Positions 57,219-64,000 of a stretch of 64,000 bases of DNA are shown one piece after another (the first letter of the stretch is position 1; every line of letters starts with the position of its first letter). The stretch is from Albimonas pacifica (GTDB taxonomy: Bacteria > Pseudomonadota > Alphaproteobacteria > Rhodobacterales > Rhodobacteraceae). Both the position numbers and the translations under genes were made by a program. The stretch spans positions 248,001 to 312,000 of the forward strand of contig NZ_FOQH01000002.1 of NCBI RefSeq assembly GCF_900113695.1, given 5' to 3'. The notes beneath the pieces are model-generated. The model saw only the letters and a program-made list of their open reading frames with translations. It was not told the DNA's origin and ran no database searches.

Positions 57219-58109
57219 ATGGATATCGAGGACCTCAGGACCTTCGTGGCCGTGGCCGACGCGGGCGGCGTCTCGGCCGCGGCGCGCCGGCTGGGCGTCT
57301 CGAAGTCGATCGTCAGCCGCCGGCTGCTGCGCATCGAATCCGAGCTCGGCGCGCAGCTGCTGGCGCGCACCACCCGCGGCGCGGCGCTGACCGAGGCCGG
57401 CGTCACCTTCCGCGACCACGCCGCCCGGGCCGCCGCCGAGATCGACGCCGCGCGCGAGACGATCCTGCCCAGCGGCCAGCTGCAGGGCCGCTTCCGGGTG
57501 GCGATGCCGCTGACCTTCGGCCCGACCCACTTCGCCCCGGTGCTCGCCGAGATGGCGCGCCTGCACCCGGGCCTGCACGTCCATGCCGTCTACAGCGACC
57601 GCTACGTCGACCTGGTCGCCGACGGGTTCGACTGCGCGGTCCGCGGCGGCTACCTGCCGGATTCCAACCTGATCGCGCGGCGCGTGGGCGCGATCCACGG
57701 CAAGCTGGTGGCCAGCCCCGGCTACGTCGCCGCCCATGGCGAACCCGAGACCCCCGCCGACCTCGTCAACCACGAGGCCCTGATGCAGGGCACCGAGGCC
57801 TGGCAGTTCCTGGACGGCGACACGGTCGTCACGGTCCAGCCGCAGGGACGGTACAAGGCCGACAGCGCGATCGCGCTCGCCACCGCGGCGGCGGCGGGGC
57901 TGGGCGTCGCCTGGCTGCCCGACTGCATCACCCACGAGCATCTGGCCTCCGGCGCGCTGATCCCGATCATGACGCGCTACCGCGTGCCGCCCGCCGCCGC
58001 CTATGTCGTGCGCCCGCCGGGCCAGCACCCGTCGCGCAAGGTGCGGGTGCTGACCGAGATGATGGTCGAGTATTTCAAGGGCGCCGCCGACATCTGGGGC
58101 GGCCGCTGA
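57219..58109 (+). CDS. LysR-family transcriptional regulator
   Basis: A 296-residue regulator with ATG 57219. The helix-turn-helix reads GGVSAAARRLGVSKSIVSRR followed by LLRIESELGAQLLART. The effector domain (FRVAMPLTFGPTHFAPVLAE onwards) belongs to the CrgA/DsdC-like branch common in regulators of SDR and quinone reductase genes. It faces the isochorismatase gene; the intergenic region contains GATTGC and GCAATC arms about 50 bases apart that may be part of its site. SDR and pirin genes follow in the same direction. Confidence 0.92.
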   Translation: MDIEDLRTFVAVADAGGVSAAARRLGVSKSIVSRRLLRIESELGAQLLARTTRGAALTEAGVTFRDHAARAAAEIDAARETILPSGQLQGRFRVAMPLTFGPTHFAPVLAEMARLHPGLHVHAVYSDRYVDLVADGFDCAVRGGYLPDSNLIARRVGAIHGKLVASPGYVAAHGEPETPADLVNHEALMQGTEAWQFLDGDTVVTVQPQGRYKADSAIALATAAAAGLGVAWLPDCITHEHLASGALIPIMTRYRVPPAAAYVVRPPGQHPSRKVRVLTEMMVEYFKGAADIWGGR

Positions 58110-58293
58110 GGGCCGCGCCCGGTCGGCCCCCGCGCCTCCGGCGTTCCCCGAGCCGGAACACAGCTGCCCGCCGTCCGACGCTGTCGTCGCACGATCCGCG
58201 ACCTCACCTCCTCCGCCAGGCGGTCGGAGGCCGCGCGCCTGCCGCGCGGTCCGCCGTCCGCCGCACCTGCATCCGCAAGGAAGGAGCCCAGAC

Positions 58294-59034
58294 ATGATCG
58301 ATCTGACCGGCAAGCGCGCCCTGGTCACCGGAGGGTCGCGCGGCATCGGGGCCGCGATCGTCCGCACGCTGGCCGAGGCCGGCGCCGACGTCGCCTTCAC
58401 CTACCAGGCCTCGGCCGACCGCGCCGAAGCGGTGGCCGCCGCCATCGCGAAGGTCGGGCGGCGCGCCGTCGCGATCCGCGCCGACAGCGCCGACCCGCAG
58501 GCGATCGCCCGCGCCGTCGAGGAGACGGTCGCGGCGCTCGGCGGGCTCGACATCCTGGTCAACAGCGCCGCCGTCGGCCACTACGGCCCCATCGCCGAGC
58601 TCGACCTCGACGCGTTCCAGGCGCTGATGGACGTCAACGTGCGCGCCCCGGTGCTGTTCGCGAAGGCGGCGATCCCGCACCTGGGCGACGGCGGGCGCAT
58701 CGTCACCATCGGCTCGGGTCTCGCCGAGCGGGTGCCGTTCCCGGGCGTCACCGCCTATGCGATGTCGAAGGCCGCCCTGACCTCGTTCACCCGCGGCCTC
58801 TCGCGCGAGCTGGGGCCGCGCGGCGTCACCGTGAACCTCGTCCAGCCCGGCTCGACCGACACCGAGTCGAACCCCGCCGACGGCCCGGCCGCCGAGGGCC
58901 AGCGCAGCCTGACCTCGCTGGGCCGCTACGCCGACCCGCGCGAGATCGCGAACGCCGTGGCGTTCCTCGCCAGCCCCGCCGCCAGCGTGATCACCGGCGC
59001 GACCCTGACCGCGGACGCCGGCGCCATCGCCTGA
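58294..59034 (+). CDS. Short-chain dehydrogenase/reductase (classical SDR)
   Basis: A complete 246-residue SDR, unlike the relic at 22.2 kb. The cofactor loop is TGGSRGIGAAIV, NSAAVG stands for NNAG, the catalytic Ser is in VTIGSGLAERV, and Tyr-Lys in AYAMSKAALTSF. The end VAFLASPAASVITGATLTAD fits 3-oxoacyl reductase-like members. AAGGAGCC precedes the ATG. It reduces a keto or aldehyde group with NAD(P)H. It sits between the LysR and pirin genes. Confidence 0.92.
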   Translation: MIDLTGKRALVTGGSRGIGAAIVRTLAEAGADVAFTYQASADRAEAVAAAIAKVGRRAVAIRADSADPQAIARAVEETVAALGGLDILVNSAAVGHYGPIAELDLDAFQALMDVNVRAPVLFAKAAIPHLGDGGRIVTIGSGLAERVPFPGVTAYAMSKAALTSFTRGLSRELGPRGVTVNLVQPGSTDTESNPADGPAAEGQRSLTSLGRYADPREIANAVAFLASPAASVITGATLTADAGAIA

Positions 59035-59141
59035 GCGCGCGTTCCCCCCGCCGCGACGCAGTTCGGCGCGCGGCGGGGCTAGCCCCGCGGGCGGCCGCGC
59101 CGCAGGTTCCCCCCCAGGATCGACGCACAAGGAGAACGCGC

Positions 59142-60077
59142 ATGAGCTGGAACCCGGCGATGGAGCCCGGCTGCCCGGACGGGGCCGGGCTCGACGCGAT
59201 CGAGACCCTGATCGTCCCGCGCAGCCGCGACCTGGGCGGCTTCGAGGTGCGCCGCGCGCTGCCCGCGCCCAAACGGCAGATGGTCGGCCCCTTCATCTTC
59301 TTCGACCAGGCCGGCCCGGCCGAGTTCCTGACCGGCCAGGGCGTCGACGTGCGCCCGCACCCCCACACCGGCCTCGGCACCGTCACCTACCTGTTCCGCG
59401 GCGACTTCCATCACCGCGACAGCACCGGCGCCGACCAGGTGATCCGCCCCGGAGAGCTGAACTGGATGGTCGCCGGGCGCGGCGTCACCCATTCCGAGCG
59501 CACCACCTCGACCGCGCGCAGCGGCCCCAGCAGCCTGTTCGGCATCCAGACCTGGCTGGCGCTGCCCGACCGGGACGAGGACATGGACCCGATGTTCGAG
59601 CATCACGGGCGCGACGCCCTGCCGATGATCGAGGACGCCGGCGTCTCGGTGCGCCTGGTGCTGGGCGAGGCCTGGGGCGCGCGGGCCCCGGCGCGGATGT
59701 TCTCCGAGACCTTCTACGCCGACGCGAAGCTCGACCCCGGCCGCCGGCTGCCGATGCCCGACGATCACGAGGACCGCGGCATCTACATCGTCGAGGGCTC
59801 GATCCTCGTCGCCGGCCAGGCCTTCGAGGCGGGGCGGATGATGGTGTTCCGCCCCGGCGACCGGATCGCCATCGAGGCCGGCCCGCGCGGCGCCCGGCTG
59901 ATGCTGCTGGGCGGCGCGACCCTGCCGGGGCCGCGCTACATCTGGTGGAACTTCGTCGCCTCCTCGCTCGAACGGATCGAGCAGGCGAAGGAGGAGTGGC
60001 GCGCCGGCAAGTGGGGCGAGGGCCGCTTCGATCTGCCGGTCGACGACCGCGACGAGCATATCCCCCTGCCGGATTGA
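59142..60077 (+). CDS. Pirin-family protein (cupin metal-binding)
   Basis: A 311-residue bicupin protein. The iron-binding residues of pirins are in VRPHPHTGLGTVTYLFRGDF (two His) and WMVAGRGVTHSER (His and Glu). The second cupin, GIYIVEGSILVAGQAFEAGR, lacks these ligands, as usual. Bacterial pirins can act as quercetinases or redox-sensitive partners. AAGGAGAACGC precedes the ATG. It sits with SDR and GNAT genes, each with its own ribosome binding site, 80-110 bases apart. Confidence 0.92.
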   Translation: MSWNPAMEPGCPDGAGLDAIETLIVPRSRDLGGFEVRRALPAPKRQMVGPFIFFDQAGPAEFLTGQGVDVRPHPHTGLGTVTYLFRGDFHHRDSTGADQVIRPGELNWMVAGRGVTHSERTTSTARSGPSSLFGIQTWLALPDRDEDMDPMFEHHGRDALPMIEDAGVSVRLVLGEAWGARAPARMFSETFYADAKLDPGRRLPMPDDHEDRGIYIVEGSILVAGQAFEAGRMMVFRPGDRIAIEAGPRGARLMLLGGATLPGPRYIWWNFVASSLERIEQAKEEWRAGKWGEGRFDLPVDDRDEHIPLPD

Positions 60078-60160
60078 CCTGACCGGGGCGGTCGCCGACC
60101 GTTCCGACGTCTCCCTCCCGCCCGGGCCGGTCGCCCGGGCTGCACGAAAGGACCGCTCCG

Positions 60161-60463
60161 ATGTCGGACGCCGCCGTCGAAATCATCTATGAGGACCAGG
60201 GCTCCAAGGGCCGCTACGTCGCCCGGATCGCCGGCGTCGAGGGGGAGGGCGAGCTGACCTTCTCCAAGGTCTCGGAGGCGTTGATCATCGCCGATCACAC
60301 CGCGGTGCCGGACTCGATGCGCGGCATGGGCGCGGCGGCGGCCCTGGCCGACCGGCTGGTCGCCGACTCCCGCGCCGCCGGCCGGCGCATCGTGCCGCTG
60401 TGCCCCTTCGTGCGGGCGCGGTCCCTGCGCCGCCCCGACTGGGCCGACGTCATCCAGCAGTGA
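60161..60463 (+). CDS. GNAT-fold N-acetyltransferase, YjdJ type
   Basis: A 100-residue minimal acetyltransferase. The single-domain pattern GRYVARIAGVEGEGELTFSK, then IIADHTAVPDSMRGMGAAAA (with the acetyl-CoA loop RGMGAAAALADRLV) and IVPLCPFVRA, is that of the Gcn5-related YjdJ family (PF14542). The substrate is unknown; these small GNATs often act on amines. Last of the SDR-pirin-GNAT row and followed by a strong hairpin. Confidence 0.9.
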   Translation: MSDAAVEIIYEDQGSKGRYVARIAGVEGEGELTFSKVSEALIIADHTAVPDSMRGMGAAAALADRLVADSRAAGRRIVPLCPFVRARSLRRPDWADVIQQ

Positions 60464-60472
60464 CCCGCCCGC

Positions 60473-60507
60473 GCCCGGGCCGGCGGCGTGCTCGCGCCGG
60501 CCCGGGC
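60473..60507 (+). terminator. Strong hairpin after the GNAT gene
   Basis: A 13-bp perfect stem, GCCCGGGCCGGCG (60473-60485) with CGCCGGCCCGGGC (60495-60507), 9-base loop, ten bases after the stop codon. It is the strongest terminator-like structure in the window although no T tract follows. Confidence 0.6.
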
Positions 60508-60818
60508 GGCCCCTGCGCCGGTTCCGACCCGGGGCCCGACGGGTCCGTGCCGGACCGTCGCGCCGAGGGCGCCGCCGCCCCGCGGCGTCGCCGAAGGCGC
60601 CTGTCATGCGTCGCGCGGCACGACGGTTCCCGAGGCGGGCGGCCGTGCGGACAAGGCCGCCGTCCCGTCATGCAGGTTGCGCGGGCGCCGGGAGGAGAGG
60701 TTCGCGTCGGGATTGCCGCCCGGGTCCGGGTCGTGTTCGATGGCGGCGCAGGACATGGGCGTCGGGCCCTCTGTCCGAGCCCCCCTGCATCCCGATCACG
60801 AGACCTGGAGACTTCGGC
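60508..60818. other. About 310 bp before the quinone-reductase-like gene
   Basis: No gene is supported. GGAG (60807-60810) is the ribosome binding site for the ATG at 60819. A frame open from 60606 into that gene encodes only Arg-rich sequence. The promoter of the following gene must lie here, but I could not define it. Confidence 0.4.
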
Positions 60819-61931
60819 ATGAGCACCACCGGCAAGCAGCTCTTCACGACGCTTGAGAGCGACGGCACGCTCACCGTGGCGATCGAGGATGCGACGTTCC
60901 CCGACCCTGTCGGCGATCAGGTGCTCGTGAGGATGGAGGCGGCCCCGATCAATCCGTCGGATCTCGCCATCCTGGTGGGCGCGGCCGATCTCGAAAACGC
61001 GGACTATTCGCCCGGCAAGTACGTCGCCACCGTGCCCGAGCCGTTCAATTCGGCGTCCAGGGCGCGCCACGGGCTGAAGCTTCCCGCCGGCAACGAGGGC
61101 GCGGGCACGGTCGTGGCGACAGGCGACGGCGACAAGGCGAAGGCGCTGATGGGGCGGCGCGTCGCCTGCGTGCCGGGCCATGCCTACAGCCAGTATTGCC
61201 TCGCCGACGCCGGGATGTGCCTGCCGCTGGACGATCATTCGGCCGAGGACGGCGCGAGCAGCTTCGTCAATCCCATGACCGCGCTCGGCTTCGTCGAGAA
61301 TGCGAAGATGGACGGGCAGGATGCGATCCTGCACACGGTCGGGGCCTCCAACCTGGGCCAGATGCTGACCCGCATCTGCCGGGAAGACGGGATCGGGCTG
61401 GTCAACCTGGTGCGCAAGGCGGACCAGGCCGCGCTGCTCGAACAGCTCGGCGCGACCCATGTGGTCAATTCGTCGGACGACGACTTCATGCAGCGGCTGT
61501 GCACCGCGATCGACGACGCCGAGGCCTTCTACGGCTTCGATCCGATCGGCGGAGGGAAGACGGTCGACAGCGTCTTCAAGGCCATGGAGCAGGTCGCGGT
61601 CGGCAAGATGACCGAGTATTCGCGCTACGGCTCCAACCAGAAGAAGCGCATGTTCATCTACGGGCGCCTGGACACGGGCGCGACGATCCTGACGCCCAGC
61701 TACGGCTTCGGCTGGACCCTGTCCGGCTGGCTCCTGTTCCCGTTCCTGCAATCGGCCGGGCCGGAGATCGTGGGGCGGATGCGCAAGCGCGTGCTCGAGA
61801 ACCTGACGACGACCTTCGCCAGCACCTACAAGAAGCGGGTCGATCTCGAGGAGATGCTGACCAAGGAGGCCGTGATCGACTATCGCGCGATGAAGACGGG
61901 CGAGAAATACCTTGTAACCCCCTGGAAATAA
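60819..61931 (+). CDS. Zinc-independent MDR oxidoreductase (quinone/enoyl reductase-like)
   Basis: A 370-residue medium-chain reductase without zinc ligands. The opening VGDQVLVRMEAAPINPSDLA is the quinone-oxidoreductase pattern, the lobe KLPAGNEGAGTVVATGDGDK follows, and the cofactor region contains AILHTVGASNLGQMLTRICR. Compared with typical QOR proteins it has an insertion around YFGFD-like AFYGFDPIGGGKTVDSVFKA and a long C-terminal region. ATG 60819 has GGAG eight bases upstream. It probably reduces an unsaturated carbonyl or quinone with NADPH. Transcribed alone. Confidence 0.85.
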   Translation: MSTTGKQLFTTLESDGTLTVAIEDATFPDPVGDQVLVRMEAAPINPSDLAILVGAADLENADYSPGKYVATVPEPFNSASRARHGLKLPAGNEGAGTVVATGDGDKAKALMGRRVACVPGHAYSQYCLADAGMCLPLDDHSAEDGASSFVNPMTALGFVENAKMDGQDAILHTVGASNLGQMLTRICREDGIGLVNLVRKADQAALLEQLGATHVVNSSDDDFMQRLCTAIDDAEAFYGFDPIGGGKTVDSVFKAMEQVAVGKMTEYSRYGSNQKKRMFIYGRLDTGATILTPSYGFGWTLSGWLLFPFLQSAGPEIVGRMRKRVLENLTTTFASTYKKRVDLEEMLTKEAVIDYRAMKTGEKYLVTPWK

Positions 61932-62587
61932 GCGACCGCCTGCGGCGGCCATGTCCACGGAGGTTCATGCGTCGCGGCACGTGTTCGGGCGCCGCGGGCA
62001 TGGGCGGGGGGCGGCGTCCGTCGCGGGCTCGAGCCGCGCCGCCGCGGCGCGGCGTCGCCATGCCGTCCTGATGCGGCCGGCAAGGCGCCGGCGATGAGGA
62101 GGGGCGGAGCGGCGAAGGCGCCGTCCCGCCCCCCCCGCGACCTTCCGACGATCCGCCCTGCGCGCCCCGCCGGCACGCCGGGCTTCTGCAGGAACGGCTC
62201 TCGTCGGCCGGGCTCGGGCCGGGCGCGACCGACGCCCATTCCATGCGCCGCACGAAGGCTGCGCAGGTCCCGGGGAAGACGGGCGACCGGCGCGCCGCGC
62301 CGCTGCGCCGGGCGCGCGATGCGGGCGGGGGCCGCGGGCGGACGGGATCGCGGCGCGGGGCGCGGTCCATGAGCGGGGCGGCCCGGGGCGACGTCCGCCG
62401 GGGCCTGCGGCCGTGCGCGGGGTTTGCATGTGCGCGCGCGTCGGGTTGGTATCCGGGGGGCGAGCCGGGCGGCGCGGATCCGCGGCGCGGGCGCCCGCCG
62501 GGCGGCCGCAGCCGCGGCGGGGCGCCCGGCGCCTCGATCCGGACCGGGCGCGGCTGGACCAGACCGACGACAGGAAGGCGAAACCGA
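61932..62587. other. About 655 bp gap with no recognised gene
   Basis: A small CCGCC/GGCGG hairpin (61936-61948) follows the previous stop. Beyond it the DNA is extremely GC-rich, with open frames on both strands that encode only Arg/Ala/Pro/Gly-rich sequence and no family pattern. AGGAAGG at its right end is the ribosome binding site of the aldolase gene. Confidence 0.45.
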
Positions 62588-63379
62588 ATGGCGCACCAAC
62601 TTGCAACGCCCCGGGGCGGGCCCGGCGCACGGCGCAACGTGTCCTTCGACACCGACGAGATCCGCGAGGCGCGCCTCGACCTCGCCGCCAGCCTGCGCAT
62701 GGCCGCGCGGCTCGGGCTCGAGGAAGGGATCTGCAACCACTTCTCGGCGGTGGTGCCGGGCCATCCGGACCTGTTTCTCGTGAACCCGCTGGGGCTGAGC
62801 TTCCACGAGGCGACCGCGTCCTCGCTGCTGATCTGCGATTTCCACGGCGATGTGCTGGAGGGGGAGGGGGAGCCGGAGGCGACCGCCTTCTACATCCACG
62901 CCCGCCTGCACATGGCCTCGCCCCGGGTCGGGGCCGCCTTCCACACCCACATGCCCAACGCCACCGCCCTGAGCATGGTCGAGGGCGAGCCGCTGGTCTG
63001 GGCGGGGCAGACCGCGCTGAAGTTCCACGGGCGGGTGGCGGTGGACCGCGACTACGGCGGCCTGGCGCTGGACGCCGACGAGGGCGACCGGATCGCCGCG
63101 ACCCTGGGCGACGCCGACATCCTGTTCATGCGCAACCACGGCGTGATGGTCTGCGCGCCCACCATCGCCGAGGCCTGGGACGACCTCTACTACCTCGAGC
63201 GCGCGGCCGAGGTGCAGCTCAAGGCGATGAGCACCGGCCGCCCGCTGCTGCCGATCCCCGAGGACGTCGCGCGGCGGACCGCGGCGCAGATGCGCGAGGG
63301 CGATCCCGAAAGCGCGAAGCTGCACATGGCCAGCGTCCGCCGCCAGCTCGACCGCAGCGCTCCGGACTACCGCGACTGA
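62588..63379 (+). CDS. Class II aldolase/adducin-family protein
   Basis: A 263-residue protein of the class II aldolase/adducin fold. Zinc-binding histidines lie in AAFHTHMPNATALS (HxH) and in FMRNHGVMVCAP; the early EEGICNHFSAVVPGHPDLFL is the usual phosphate or carboxylate-binding loop. ATG 62588 has AGGAAGG nine bases upstream. Members act as fuculose- or ribulose-phosphate aldolases, epimerases or decarboxylases; the 250-residue bacterial type seen here is often of unknown function in catabolic loci. It appears to be transcribed alone. Confidence 0.9.
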   Translation: MAHQLATPRGGPGARRNVSFDTDEIREARLDLAASLRMAARLGLEEGICNHFSAVVPGHPDLFLVNPLGLSFHEATASSLLICDFHGDVLEGEGEPEATAFYIHARLHMASPRVGAAFHTHMPNATALSMVEGEPLVWAGQTALKFHGRVAVDRDYGGLALDADEGDRIAATLGDADILFMRNHGVMVCAPTIAEAWDDLYYLERAAEVQLKAMSTGRPLLPIPEDVARRTAAQMREGDPESAKLHMASVRRQLDRSAPDYRD

Positions 63380-63526
63380 CGGCGCGCGGGGCCCATCGGG
63401 CGCCGCGCGCGGGGCGTCGGGAGCGCCGGTCGCGGGGGGCGGAGGGACGGGCCGCCGCCGTCCGCTCCTTGCGTCGGCGCGGCTGCGCGCCCGGAGGCGG
63501 AGCGACGACCGGGCGCGCGCCCGGCC

Positions 63527-63898
63527 TCAGTCCAGGTCGCCGTCGACATAGACCCAGCCCGGTCCCTCGCGGCGGAAGCGGCTGGTCTCGGTCAGGCGGC
63601 CCTTGCGCGCCCCGCGGCGCCAGGTGGCGGTGAAGCGGACGCGCGCCGTGTCCGGCCCCTCGGTCTCGTGGCTCAGGATCGTCAGGCCGGTCCAGGTCTG
63701 GGCGGGGTCCAGGCTCAGGTCCGCGGGGCGCGTCTCCGCGGCCCAGCTCCGGCGCAGGTAGGCCTCGTCGCCCCGGCAGAAGGCGCAGTAGCGGGCGCGC
63801 ATCAGCGCCTGCTCGTCGCGCGCCGGGGCGCCCAGGTGCAGCCGGCCGCAGCATCCGGCGTAGGTCTTCCCGCTTCCGCACTCGCACGGGTGAAACAT
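63527..63898 (-). CDS. YchJ-family protein (SEC-C metal-binding plus NTF2-like domain)
   Basis: A 123-residue protein. ATG 63898 puts the metal-binding SEC-C motif at the N-terminus: CECGSGKTYAGCCGRLHLG, with cysteines spaced as in SecA's zinc tail. The rest (ALMRARYCAFCRGDEAYLRR, then TGLTILSHETEGPDTARVRF) is the NTF2-like YchJ domain, and the length agrees with the family. Function is not established. It is the last gene in the window. The 147 bases before it, and the 100 bases after its start, contain nothing notable. Confidence 0.92.
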   Translation of the reverse strand: MFHPCECGSGKTYAGCCGRLHLGAPARDEQALMRARYCAFCRGDEAYLRRSWAAETRPADLSLDPAQTWTGLTILSHETEGPDTARVRFTATWRRGARKGRLTETSRFRREGPGWVYVDGDLD

Positions 63899-64000
63899 GC
63901 GCAACCCTCCTGCATCCGTCGTCCCGGCGCGGCCGCCCCGCCTGAAGGCGGCGCGGCGACTCGCGGCGGCCGGCCCCGGCCCAGATGCGCCCATCGCCGC

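Overview
This window comes from a very GC-rich chromosome. Gene content points to an alphaproteobacterium, most likely a high-GC member of the Rhodobacterales (inference): GreA lies beside a Pro/Ala-rich membrane protein, and there are LIV and TRAP solute transporters, a class II NrdJ, a SigK/RskA-type ECF sigma/anti-sigma pair and many short ATGA/GTGA translational couplings. Most of the DNA is densely coding on both strands.

Layout. 0-3.3 kb: end of a long-chain acyl-CoA ligase gene and LIV-type ABC transporter genes (two permeases, one binding protein), then a ferredoxin-reductase-like flavoprotein. 4.8-7.7 kb: a complete TRAP transporter. 12.6 to 7.7 kb (minus strand): a six-gene operon (phosphotransferase-like kinase, two unknowns, acyl-CoA ligase, TetR regulator). 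The TRAP promoter and this operon's promoter carry almost the same palindrome, so the TetR protein probably controls both as one uptake-and-activation regulon for an organic acid. 13-25 kb: a looser region of small redox enzymes, each group facing its own regulator (wHTH/ATPase/TPR, AraC, LysR), with decayed pieces. It ends at a degenerate IS3-family element that has cut off a P4-type integrase downstream of a tRNA-Ser(GGA) gene, which marks an old integration site.

27.2-32.2 kb (minus strand) is the most notable locus. A canonical guanidine-I (ykkC) riboswitch leads an operon of binding protein, permease and ATPase of a NitT/TauT-type ABC importer, a long ureohydrolase-family enzyme, and a small protein whose first 51 residues hold 23 histidines. 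Together they read as a guanidine uptake and hydrolysis system in which the His-rich protein may supply nickel. No HypA/HypB-like chaperone genes and no urease genes are visible in the window.

32.4-50 kb: animal-type heme peroxidase, greA and membrane proteins, an ADP-forming acyl-CoA synthetase coupled to a 3-hydroxyisobutyrate-dehydrogenase-family reductase, the ECF sigma/anti-sigma pair, an outer-membrane barrel protein, a GMC oxidoreductase, and a translationally coupled YcaO protein with a BTAD/TPR regulator. 50-64 kb: thymidine kinase, adenosylcobalamin-dependent ribonucleotide reductase, a K+/H+ antiporter operon, an isochorismatase facing a LysR gene, then SDR, pirin, GNAT, quinone-reductase-like and class II aldolase genes, ending with a YchJ-type SEC-C protein.
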